From JBOGUF01 sp050696075 (GTDB lineage: Bacteria; Chloroflexota; Chloroflexia; Thermomicrobiales; UBA6265): a stretch of 29,724 nucleotides of DNA. The stretch is taken from contig JBOGUF010000099.1 in the NCBI GenBank assembly GCA_050696075.1, positions 1 to 29,724 on the forward strand, given 5' to 3'. Position 1 is the first letter of the stretch, and each line of letters opens with the position of its first letter. The position numbers were made by a program, and so were the translations under genes. Positions 7,146 to 13,888 of the stretch are shown here, piece after piece. Below the pieces are notes generated by a model, which was not told where the DNA came from, did no database searches, and worked only from the letters and a program-made list of their open reading frames with translations.

Positions 7146-8045
7146 TCACCGTAGGCCGGCGCAGAACTCGCAGACCATGCGCATCACGTCGACGGTTGCG
7201 GCCATGTACACCGCCGCCAGCGCGATGAGGGCGCCAAGGCCGGCGCTCGCCGCAATCGTCGCCGCGGGAATCGTCGGCAGCGCCGGCGCGCCGGTCAGGT
7301 AGGCGATCCGAGCCTCGGTCGCGCTCAACCCGACCGTACCCATCGGCGAAGAGCGCGGGGCGACAAGCGTCGCCAGCAGCGCACTGGCCAATGCTTCCCG
7401 GCCAACCGCGGCGATCGCGGCACGGTCCGCGTTCAGCTCGATCCCCGCTTCCAGGCGCCGCCGGAGGGCCGCGGCCAGCGGGAACATGTATGCGGCCGCG
7501 GCCAATACCCGGAGAACAAGGTAGAGGGTCGGATCGCGCCGCCGCAGATGCTCCCGTTCATGCGCCAGGACAGCCATCAGTTGCTCGTCGTCGAGCGAGG
7601 CTAGAAGGCCCGCGCTGATGGCTACCCGCGGCCGCACGAAGCCGTAGCACAACGCTGTGAGCCCAGACTGGGGCAGATACGTGAGTCGCCCGTCTAGGCC
7701 GAATGCCTGAGCGTGACGCGCCAGTCGCGCCGGAGGAATGCAGGATTCATGTCGAAGGCCGTAATTGAAGCGCGCGGTGCCGAGCACGGTCGCGGCCGCG
7801 ATCCGAACGCCGTTGAACGCCGCGACAGCGAACAGGCTGACGAAGAGCGCGGCAACCACCGGCGGTGCGTGATTCGTCAGCAGCGCCAGGCTCGGGTGCT
7901 CCTCGCAGAACGCGCGGTAAGCGTCAGCGAGCGGCAGAAGCGGAGCCGGTTCCACGGCGACAGACACCACCCAAGCGCCTGTCAAGGCGAACCCAAACCA
8001 GGGCGTTGTCTGAGTTCGCCAGGAGATCACGCGACCACGCACCAC
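7146..8045 (-). CDS. M56-family (BlaR1-like) membrane metalloprotease, sensor-less
   Basis: This 299-residue protein has the M56 peptidase core: hydrophobic segments at the N-terminus and near residues 61-76, then the zinc motif AHEREH (His162, Glu163, His166) and a downstream ELNADRA with Glu203 as likely third ligand. A helix near residue 180 and a last helix near the C-terminus (AGLGALIALAAVYMAAT) complete the layout. In BlaR1/MecR1 systems this protease inactivates the BlaI/MecI repressor after signal binding. Here the external penicillin-binding domain is absent, so the signal is not a beta-lactam bound by that domain. The GTG start (8045) overlaps the BlaI-like stop as TAGTG, a classical blaI-blaR coupling. 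Confidence 0.9.
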   Translation of the reverse strand: MVRGRVISWRTQTTPWFGFALTGAWVVSVAVEPAPLLPLADAYRAFCEEHPSLALLTNHAPPVVAALFVSLFAVAAFNGVRIAAATVLGTARFNYGLRHESCIPPARLARHAQAFGLDGRLTYLPQSGLTALCYGFVRPRVAISAGLLASLDDEQLMAVLAHEREHLRRRDPTLYLVLRVLAAAAYMFPLAAALRRRLEAGIELNADRAAIAAVGREALASALLATLVAPRSSPMGTVGLSATEARIAYLTGAPALPTIPAATIAASAGLGALIALAAVYMAATVDVMRMVCEFCAGLR

Positions 8046-8455
8046 TAATGGCCTCCCTTGCGCTCGCGTACGAGGCGTTCGAGCTCGTCCAGATACGCTG
8101 GATCGACCTCGTCGGCCGCCTGCACGAATTGAGCCAGGGCATGGCGGCCGAAGTCTGTCAGCAGGCCGCTCGCAACGCCCGCGGAGATGCGCCGCACGAA
8201 CGCTTCCCGACTCTCGACCGCCCGGTAGCGGTAGGCGCGGTCTCCGGCCGACTCTCTGCTGAGCAGCCCCTTCTCGACCAGCCGATTGGCGACGGTCAGC
8301 ACCGTCTTGTAGTGCGAGCCGGGGCCCAGATCGGCGCAGATCTCCTTGCCTGTCGGCGCATCGAGCTGCCAGACGGCCTCCATAATTCGGGCCTCCAGTT
8401 CACCCAGCACCCGCGTCAATCCGCTGCCGCCCAGCTTGAAACGGTACGATTTCAC
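8045..8455 (-). CDS. BlaI/MecI/CopY-family transcriptional repressor
   Basis: This winged-helix repressor of 136 residues has the family signature near its start, LGELEARIMEAVWQL, followed by PTGKEICADLG, the recognition region HYKTVLTVANRLVEKGLL and a charged wing (SRESAGDRAYRYRAV). The C-terminal half (FVRRISAGVASGLLTDFG...) resembles the BlaI dimerisation part. The start is GTG 8455 with GGGAG eight bases upstream, giving a family-typical length. An in-frame GTG at 8515 lies only a few bases from the predicted transcription start and adds an unusual stretch. It probably represses its own operon, the divergent selenoprotein operon and the operon at 3860 through the dyads at 8535-8549 and 3900-3914. 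Confidence 0.9.
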   Translation of the reverse strand: MKSYRFKLGGSGLTRVLGELEARIMEAVWQLDAPTGKEICADLGPGSHYKTVLTVANRLVEKGLLSRESAGDRAYRYRAVESREAFVRRISAGVASGLLTDFGRHALAQFVQAADEVDPAYLDELERLVRERKGGH

Positions 8456-8508
8456 GCGCTTGGCTCCCGGCTCCACATTCCCGGCGCCGACGAGAAAGCC
8501 GGCGGCAC

Positions 8509-8556
8509 TTGCCACAGAGCAGACTCTACGTTATCCTACAAACTGTAAGACTTCAA
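8509..8556. promoter_or_regulatory. Divergent promoters sharing a BlaI-type operator
   Basis: On the plus strand TTGCCA (8509-8514), 17 bases, then TATCCT (8532-8537) would drive the selenoprotein operon. On the minus strand TTGAAG (8556-8551), 17 bases, then TAACGT (8533-8528) could drive the repressor operon. A dyad at 8535-8549, CCTACA-N3-TGTAAG, overlaps the plus -10 and fills the minus spacer, so one bound dimer could shut both. The 18 bases TATCCTACAAACTGTAAG match the minus-strand sequence at 3917-3900 (TATCTTACACACTGTAAG) in 16 positions. The minus-strand promoter is the weaker call. Confidence 0.76.
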
Positions 8557-8640
8557 TGCCGCGGCCGGGCCATGCGGCAGTCGTGCGCGGATTTGAGAAC
8601 GGGCCCGTGCCCCGAGCGACGGCCAATGGAGGGTGGGTTT

Positions 8641-9561
8641 GTGTTCCAGCGACCGGTGCGCGTGATCCTGCTGGGACTCCTGCTCGCCTTCCTGATTGCG
8701 GGCGGGATCACCGCCCGCCCCGACAGCGAAGCGACCGAGCCTGCGCCGGAGCCGAGCGGCCCGATCACCGGCCTCGCCGTCGACGCGGCCGACGGCAATC
8801 TCCTCATGGTCCGGGGCGGGCTCTTCCGCAGCGCCGACCAGGGCAAGACCTGGAGCGCGGTCTCCTTCCCCTCACGGTTCCACCCCGACAAGCTGCGTCA
8901 GGTCGCCACTACCACGGCGGTGCCAGACAGCCTCTACACGGCGGGTCCGGGCGCCGGCATCCTCCGCTCCAACGATGGCGGGGAAAGCTGGGATCTGGTG
9001 AGCGATGGGCTGCCCAGCCAGGACGTCGGCGCGTTTGCCGTTCACTCCTTCCGCCCGGACACCCTCTACGCCTGGATCGAGGAGGGGATATTCCGCTCGG
9101 AGGACGGCGGTGGCCGCTGGGAAAAGATGGACGCCGGCCCACCGACAAGCGTCGTGACGCTGGTTCATTCGACGCTCGAAGGCTCGATGGACACCGGCTG
9201 GCTCTACGCGGCGACGCCGGACGGGCCGTACCTGAGCATGGACTGTTTCTGAGGGTGGCGCCAGGTGGGCAGTTTGCCCGCCAACGCCGGCGCCACCGCT
9301 GTCCTGATCGATCCGGAGCAGCCCAAGCGCGTCTACGCGGCCGACGGCGCCAGCGTGTTCCGATCTGATGACGCCGGCCAGACCTGGCAGCCGGCCGGTC
9401 AAGGACTTCCCCCCGAGGGCATCGCGACACTCGCGCTCGACCCGCGCCAACCGCACCGGCTCTACGCCACCACCGCCGGCGGCGTGCTCTATCTCAGCGA
9501 GGACGGCACCACGAGTTGGCGTCTCCTGACCTCTCCCGTCGATGCGACGCCAACGGAGTAG
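8641..9561 (+). CDS. BNR/Asp-box beta-propeller protein, predicted selenoprotein (TGA at 9250 read as Sec)
   Basis: Read through the in-frame TGA at 9250-9252 this is one 306-residue protein. It has an N-terminal membrane or signal segment (VRVILLGLLLAFLIAGG), then BNR-type repeats: SADQGKTW, SNDGGESW, SEDGGGRW, SMDC-F-U-GW, SDDAGQTW and SEDGTTSW, i.e. S-x-D-x-G-x-x-W Asp-boxes. The TGA (residue 204) lies in the fourth box, two residues after a Cys, giving C-x-U. The frame, repeat spacing and codon use continue unbroken on both sides, and a strong hairpin follows (9253-9297). The start GTG 8641 has GGAGGG upstream; ATG 8626 is an alternative. The role is unknown; it looks extracytoplasmic and redox-active. 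A nonsense mutation is the alternative reading. Confidence 0.82.
9253..9297 (+). promoter_or_regulatory. Candidate bacterial SECIS hairpin after TGA 9250
   Basis: Starting two bases after the TGA, GGTGGCGCC (9254-9262) pairs perfectly with GGCGCCACC (9289-9297). Inside it GGTGGGC (9264-9270) pairs with GCCCGCC (9276-9282), with one G-U pair, leaving the loop AGTTT. The loop begins 18 bases after the TGA and has G in its second position. Both features fit the general description of bacterial SECIS elements (apical-loop G, roughly 16-37 bases from UGA). It lies inside the coding sequence, as bacterial SECIS elements do. GC-rich DNA forms hairpins easily, so pairing alone is not proof. Confidence 0.7.
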
Positions 9562-10054
9562 CCGATGGCGGGCCGGATCGTTGCTGGGGGCGCTCGCCGC
9601 CGTGATCCTGGCGGTGAGCTGTGGATCGGACGCCGGCCGGTCGCCAACCGAGGTGCAGCGTCCGCTCCCGACGCTGGATGCGGCCCTGGTGGACCAGGGC
9701 CGAGCAGTCTTCCTGCAGAGTTGCGCGAGCTGCCACGGCGCGAACGCCCAGGGCGCGGCCAATTGGCAGCAGCCGGACGCGCGCGGCAACCTGCCGCCAC
9801 CGCCGCACGACGACAGCGGTCACACGTGGCGACATGGCGACGGCGAACTGACGGACATCATTCGCAACGGCCTGCGCGACGTGTTCAACAAGACGCCGGA
9901 GCTGACGATGCCGCCCTTCAAGAACCATCTGAGCGATGAGGAGATCGCCGCCGTGATCGAGTATTTCAAGAGTCTTTGGTCGCCGGAGCACCGGCGGTAC
10001 CAGGAGGAACAGAACCAGCGCCCGCCGATGGGCACGCCGGAGGCATCGCGGTGA
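9542..10054 (+). CDS. Lipoprotein c-type cytochrome
   Basis: This 170-residue protein has a lipobox (LAVSC, Cys27), so it is probably anchored to the outer face of the membrane. One haem site is present, CASCH (Cys61, Cys64, His65), preceded by VDQGRAVFLQS and followed by a likely Met ligand in LTMPPFKNHLSDEEIAAVIEYFKSLW (Met123), the standard mono-haem cytochrome c fold. The ATG at 9542 lies 20 bases inside the end of the propeller gene, and the stop overlaps the next GTG as GTGA. The three genes are therefore translationally linked. It could pass electrons to or from the two predicted selenoproteins, and its haem attachment would depend on the ccs/res genes at the left of the window. Confidence 0.92.
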   Translation: MRRQRSSRWRAGSLLGALAAVILAVSCGSDAGRSPTEVQRPLPTLDAALVDQGRAVFLQSCASCHGANAQGAANWQQPDARGNLPPPPHDDSGHTWRHGDGELTDIIRNGLRDVFNKTPELTMPPFKNHLSDEEIAAVIEYFKSLWSPEHRRYQEEQNQRPPMGTPEASR

Positions 10055-10839
10055 GCAAGAGGCGATTCAGGCAACACGCGCGCGCACCAGCCGCGCCACC
10101 GGCCGCGGACCGGCGATCAGGGCATGCGACCAACGGGAGCATGGCGCCCCGAAAGCCCACTGCGAAGCAGCGGCGCGCGGCCGTGGCACTGACCCGGCGT
10201 CGGCGGGCGCGGCGGGCGCGGCTCGGTGTGCTGGCCGCGCTCGTGACGGTCGTCGCGGCAGTCGCTGCCTTCGGTTGGCTACTCCTCGATCGGTCTGAGG
10301 CCCCAAGCGGTCCCGCCGGATTACCCGGTCCCTTGGGGGGTCCGGAAATCGCTCAGGACGTGAACACGCTCGTCGGCATGCCGGCTCCCGCCTTTACGCT
10401 CACGGACTCAGCAGGCCAGAGCTACACGGTGACACCCGGCCAGGACAGGCCCATTGTCCTGGTCACGCACATGGGGATCACCTGACAGCTCTGCGTCGAG
10501 CAGCTCGGCGAGCTGCAACAGTCGGTCGCAGCGCTGCAAGAGCAGGCGGACGTCTATGTCGTCAACAGTGACGCCCCTGAGGCATCGCGGGAATTGAAGG
10601 AGATCACCGGGATCAGCGTCCCGGTGCTGCTCGACCACGACCTGGCGGTCGCGGGTCAATACGACCTAATGCCCAAGCCCGGGCAGCCGATGGGTGGCAT
10701 GAGCGGCATCGGCCAGATGGGCTTCGTGATCATCGACGCGCGCGGGATCGTCCGCATCCAGCGCGTCGACGTCAACTTCGGCGACCACGCCGATCAGATG
10801 CTGGAGATCCTCGGGCTGATTGAGGAACAAGCGGCGTAG
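10051..10839 (+). CDS. Thioredoxin-fold/peroxiredoxin-like protein, predicted selenoprotein (TGA at 10483 read as Sec, UxxC)
   Basis: Read through the TGA at 10483-10485 this is a single 262-residue protein. A basic N-terminus and one membrane helix (LGVLAALVTVVAAVAAFGWLLL) precede a redoxin domain: PAPAFTLTDSAGQSYTVT, PIVLVTHMGIT-U-QLCVEQLGELQ, then ISVPVLLDHDLAVAGQYDLM and GFVIIDARGIVRIQRV. The TGA is residue 145 and Cys is 148, so U-x-x-C sits exactly where related redoxins have CxxC after the beta-strand. Everything after the TGA is typical redoxin sequence. The start is GTG 10051, seven bases after GGAGG and overlapping the cytochrome stop; ATG 10141 would remove part of the basic N-terminus. 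It probably acts as a membrane-anchored seleno-thiol reductase or peroxidase outside the cytoplasm. Confidence 0.88.
10491..10531 (+). promoter_or_regulatory. Candidate bacterial SECIS hairpin after TGA 10483
   Basis: GCAGCTC (10500-10506) pairs perfectly with GAGCTGC (10510-10516) around the triloop GGC, whose first G (10507) follows 21 bases after the TGA. A lower stem, CTGCG (10491-10495) with CGCAG (10527-10531), closes it. This again matches the bacterial SECIS pattern of a G at the start of the apical loop at the proper distance. A competing fold, CAGCTC (10486-10491) with GAGCTG (10510-10515), is possible, so the structure is less certain than the one at 9253. Confidence 0.6.
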
Positions 10840-10896
10840 ATGGCGGTATACGACGCGCCAGGTGCTCTGGTGCATACAAACACCCAACCGGTAAGG

Positions 10897-10935
10897 TTGA
10901 CTACATCCCAGGCGACACGTAACCTAGAGACTAGG
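10897..10935 (+). promoter_or_regulatory. Putative promoter and small dyad upstream of the first L,D-transpeptidase
   Basis: TTGACT (10897-10902), 17 bases, then TAACCT (10920-10925) is a plausible sigma-70-like promoter facing the gene at 11026. A perfect dyad, CCTAG-AGA-CTAGG (10923-10935), overlaps the -10 and the likely start of transcription and could be an operator. The rest of the 186-base gap (10840-11025) shows only the AAAGGAGG ribosome site at 11012-11019. No riboswitch pattern was recognised. Confidence 0.5.
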
Positions 10936-11025
10936 CGTATTAACGATAGGAGACAGCGGCGGCCTGCTCACGCCCACGGTCTCTTCGACAAGGCTCGCCA
11001 GAGCCGGCATCAAAGGAGGACGGCG

Positions 11026-12231
11026 GTGTCCGTGAGTTCGACTACCTCAGCGGTTCGCGTGCCGGGTGTCCGGCGACTTCTATCCGCGCTTGGCGTCGCG
11101 GCGATCGTGCTCGCCCTGGCGGCACCGCTGGCGATTCAGCCGGCCGCCGCGCAGCGGATCGACCCGAATTGGTCGCCGCCGCGCACCATCTACATCCCGG
11201 AGACGGGCCACAGCCTCGACCAACTTTTCCTCGACCTCTGGCGCGAGGCGGGCGGCGCCAACGCCTACGGTTATCCCATTACCCCGGAGATCACCCTCGA
11301 CAACGGGCACATCATCCAGTACTTGCAATACGCCCGCTTCGAGTATTGGCCGGAAGGCGGCCCGAACGGCAACTACGTGATGCTCGGCGACATCGGCGCC
11401 GAACTGCGCCCGCCCGTCGTCTTCCGCACTCGTGGTCCCTTCGGCGGCGCGTCCTCCGAAGAGGCGAACGAAGCGGCCGCCATCGCCCGCGCCTGGCTGC
11501 CACTCGGCGACGACGCCTCGCAAGCGATCACGGCCGACTATCGATTCGTGCCCGAAACCGGCCACAGCGTCCGCTTCGGCTTCAAGCAGCTCTGGGAGGC
11601 GACCGGCGAGGCCGCCTACCTGGGCAACCCGTTGACCGAGGAATACGTCCTCGACGACGTCACCTATCAGGTCTTCGAGCGCGGCCAGCTTGCCTGGCAG
11701 CAAGGATCCAACCCCTGGATCGTGCCGCTGGGCGAAATGCTCGCCAAGCGCTACAAGCTCGACACCTCGCCGCAACCGCAAGGCGACCTGCCGACCTACA
11801 GCGAGGAGCTCTTCATCCCGCCGGTGCTCATGCCGAAGGCCGGTCCGCCGCCGCCGGGCGGGTACGCGAAGTCGATCGTCGTCTCGATCAGCCAACAGTC
11901 GCTTTGGGCCTACGAAGGCAACGAGGTCGTCCTCAGCACCTTCATCAGCACCGGCAAGGCGCGCTTCGATACACCGACCGGGCTCTTCTTCATCAACGCG
12001 AAACTCCCGGTGCAGGACATGGCGGGCGTTATCGGCGGGGAGTCCTACGACGTGCCGTCGGTGCCGGACGTGATGTACTTCACCGGCGTCGGCCACGCCA
12101 TCCACGGCACCTACTGGCACAGCAACTTCGGCGCGCCGATGAGCCACGGCTGCATCAACGTCCCGCTCGGCACCTCGACCTGGCTCTACAACTGGGCGCC
12201 CAGCGGCACGCCGGTCCAGATCGTGCCGTAA
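11026..12231 (+). CDS. Secreted L,D-transpeptidase (YkuD domain) with two N-terminal repeats
   Basis: This 401-residue exported protein cross-links or modifies peptidoglycan by L,D-transpeptidation. It has a signal peptide (GVAAIVLALAAPLAIQPAAAQ), two related modules of about 100 residues, each with a P-E-T-G-H-S motif and a later aromatic 'F/YE...W' segment, and a C-terminal YkuD domain (SIVVSISQQSLWAYEG onward). The catalytic motif HGTYWHSNFGAPMSHGCIN is complete, with the nucleophile Cys376. The start is GTG 11026, six bases after AAAGGAGG; the open frame to 10840 is not coding-like. It is paralogous to the gene at 12341. Confidence 0.93.
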   Translation: MSVSSTTSAVRVPGVRRLLSALGVAAIVLALAAPLAIQPAAAQRIDPNWSPPRTIYIPETGHSLDQLFLDLWREAGGANAYGYPITPEITLDNGHIIQYLQYARFEYWPEGGPNGNYVMLGDIGAELRPPVVFRTRGPFGGASSEEANEAAAIARAWLPLGDDASQAITADYRFVPETGHSVRFGFKQLWEATGEAAYLGNPLTEEYVLDDVTYQVFERGQLAWQQGSNPWIVPLGEMLAKRYKLDTSPQPQGDLPTYSEELFIPPVLMPKAGPPPPGGYAKSIVVSISQQSLWAYEGNEVVLSTFISTGKARFDTPTGLFFINAKLPVQDMAGVIGGESYDVPSVPDVMYFTGVGHAIHGTYWHSNFGAPMSHGCINVPLGTSTWLYNWAPSGTPVQIVP

Positions 12232-12262
12232 ACGGGGCACAGATTCTGCGACGGGGTATCAT

Positions 12263-12301
12263 GGAGCCGGACCGGCCGGCCGCGCGGCGCGGACCGGCTC
12301 C
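12263..12301 (+). terminator. GC-rich hairpin between the two L,D-transpeptidase genes
   Basis: GGAGCCGG (12263-12270) and CCGGCTCC (12294-12301) form a perfect 8-bp outer stem with more pairing possible inside. It stands 32 bases after the first ykuD-type stop and 39 before the next start. No T-run follows, so termination is uncertain; it may be an attenuator or mRNA-stability hairpin. Confidence 0.4.
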
Positions 12302-12340
12302 AATAGGACAGGAACACGAAACAATGCGTGGAGGATCACG

Positions 12341-13639
12341 ATGACCGGAACGAAGGGAGCGTGGCTGAAGCGCATCATGGCCGCAACGGCGGCGCTGGCG
12401 CTGATGACAGCCATTCTCCCGGCCGGAATCGAACCAGTTTCGGTTGCGGCACAGGAGATTCAAGAAGCGGACCCCGGCCAGGCGCAGATCGACGCGCTCG
12501 CCGGCGTCCAACTCCCGCCCGACCTCGGCCAGTCCGAGCTCCACGTCTATGTTGAAGCGACGGGGCACTCGATCCGCGGCAGCATGCTCGACTACTGGCG
12601 AGCGAACGGCGGCGAGCCGGTCCTCGGCAACCCCATTTCCGAGCCGTTCGGGTCGGTCGACGGGCGCTACAGCCAGGCATTCGAGGCCGGCGTCCTCCAG
12701 TTCTACCCCGAGTACATGTGGACCGACGCGCCCTATATGGAAACGATGCCGGTCGGCCAAACCGTGCTCGAGGAGCGGCTGGGGAACTTCCGGCGCGACG
12801 GCCGGCGCGACTTCGGCGGCGGAGACCCGCGCACCTACGCCTGGCGTCCGGTCGCCCCAGGCGGCAACGCCGCCGCCAAAGCGCTCCAGGAGGGCGGCTT
12901 CTACGCCCAGGAGACCGCCCATACGGTCCGCGGCAACATCGCCGATTGGTACGACCGCGTCGAGGGTCCCTATTACCTCGGCAATCCGCTCAGCCAGCCG
13001 GTCTGGGAACGCGGCGCCACCGTCCAGTTTTTCGAGGGCGGACTGGTGATGCAGCACGAGAACGGCCGGATGGCCCTCGCCCCGATCGTCGCCGAGTTCG
13101 CGGACGCGCTCGGCATCAATACCGAACCCGTCGAGCAGGGCAACCTGCCGCGCTACGACGAGTCGCTCCTCATCACCGCCCCGAACCCGAACCCGATCGG
13201 GAGCCTCTCCGCGCCGGGCAAGCGGCGGATCGAAGTCAGCATCGGCCAGCAGACGCTCTGGGCCTACCAAGGCGAGACGCTGGTGGCGCAAACGCTCGTC
13301 AGCACCGGGCTGGCGCCGAACGAAACCGAACTCGGCCTCTTCCATGTCCGCCTCAAGTTCCCGAAGCAGGACATGGCCGGTTTCACTGATGAAACGGGCG
13401 AGGTCATCGGCCTCGGCGACGACGAGGAGGACAGACCGTCCGGTTCCGACACCTACGAGGTCGAAGACGTTCCCCACGTCATGTACATCAACGCTGACGC
13501 CGAGGCCCTCCACGGCGCCTATTGGCACAACAACTTCGGCAACCGCATGAGCCACGGTTGCATCAACCTCCCGCTCGACTTCGCCCATTTCCTCTACGGC
13601 TGGGCGCCCCTGGGCACCGTCGTCTGGGTCTACCAGTAG
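12341..13639 (+). CDS. Secreted L,D-transpeptidase (YkuD domain), paralogue of the preceding gene
   Basis: This 432-residue protein has a signal peptide (MAATAALALMTAILPAG...VAAQ), two repeats carrying E-A-T-G-H-S and E-T-A-H-T motifs with LGNPIS/LGNPLS and an FE segment, and a YkuD domain beginning RIEVSIGQQTLWAYQG. The active-site stretch HGAYWHNNFGNRMSHGCIN is intact, with Cys407. Relative to its neighbour it has an acidic insertion in the catalytic domain (IGLGDDEEDRPSGSDTYEVED) just before the active site. The ATG 12341 has GGAGG six bases upstream. The pair probably arose by tandem duplication. Confidence 0.93.
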   Translation: MTGTKGAWLKRIMAATAALALMTAILPAGIEPVSVAAQEIQEADPGQAQIDALAGVQLPPDLGQSELHVYVEATGHSIRGSMLDYWRANGGEPVLGNPISEPFGSVDGRYSQAFEAGVLQFYPEYMWTDAPYMETMPVGQTVLEERLGNFRRDGRRDFGGGDPRTYAWRPVAPGGNAAAKALQEGGFYAQETAHTVRGNIADWYDRVEGPYYLGNPLSQPVWERGATVQFFEGGLVMQHENGRMALAPIVAEFADALGINTEPVEQGNLPRYDESLLITAPNPNPIGSLSAPGKRRIEVSIGQQTLWAYQGETLVAQTLVSTGLAPNETELGLFHVRLKFPKQDMAGFTDETGEVIGLGDDEEDRPSGSDTYEVEDVPHVMYINADAEALHGAYWHNNFGNRMSHGCINLPLDFAHFLYGWAPLGTVVWVYQ

Positions 13640-13749
13640 AGCGGCCAGGACGGCCAGGGCGGCAAGGAGATTCCGGCGTTCTCCATGCCTCGTACCTGCC
13701 CTGCATGCAAACAGCCCCGCCGGCACCGTGGAAAGCACCCTGCTCACCA

Positions 13750-13799
13750 CAGCCCTGGAAGGGCTTCGTCGGTTCAGCCCGGCGTTTCAACGCCGGGTA
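13750..13799. repeat. Two-hairpin intergenic repeat, copy 1
   Basis: AGCCCT-GGA-AGGGCT is followed by TCGTCGGTTCA and a second hairpin, CCCGGCGTT-TC-AACGCCGGG. A second copy with the same first hairpin and linker lies at 21820-21869. It sits in the convergent gap between the second L,D-transpeptidase and the EamA gene and could end transcription from both sides. The rest of the gap (13640-13885) holds only short imperfect repeats and the heptamers described separately. Confidence 0.75.
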
Positions 13800-13860
13800 T
13801 TACCGCCGGGTAGCACCGCCCACCACATCCACGATCCTCGCCGTCCTCGCCGTCCTCCCC

Positions 13861-13888
13861 GCCTTCCGCCTTCCGCCTTCCGCCCTTA
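13861..13888. repeat. Heptamer tandem repeat (GCCTTCC)3
   Basis: Three exact GCCTTCC units (13861-13881) are followed by GCCCTTA, which contains the stop codon of the minus-strand EamA gene. The same unit recurs twice at 20152-20165. It belongs to a set of 7-base-period repeats in the window. Confidence 0.75.

Noticed and set aside
9250..9252. TGA as a disabling nonsense mutation splitting the propeller gene in two
   Set aside because: The frame and repeats continue, a fitting hairpin follows, and the neighbouring gene has the same situation at a redox active site. It remains the fallback if the Sec machinery is absent.
8872..9789. 305-codon minus-strand frame across the propeller gene
   Set aside because: Antisense shadow; the plus strand has BNR repeats, a lipobox and a haem site.
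10840..11025. Upstream extension of the first L,D-transpeptidase or a c-di-AMP riboswitch
   Set aside because: The extension has no coding character ahead of the signal peptide, and I could not match a ydaO-type consensus.
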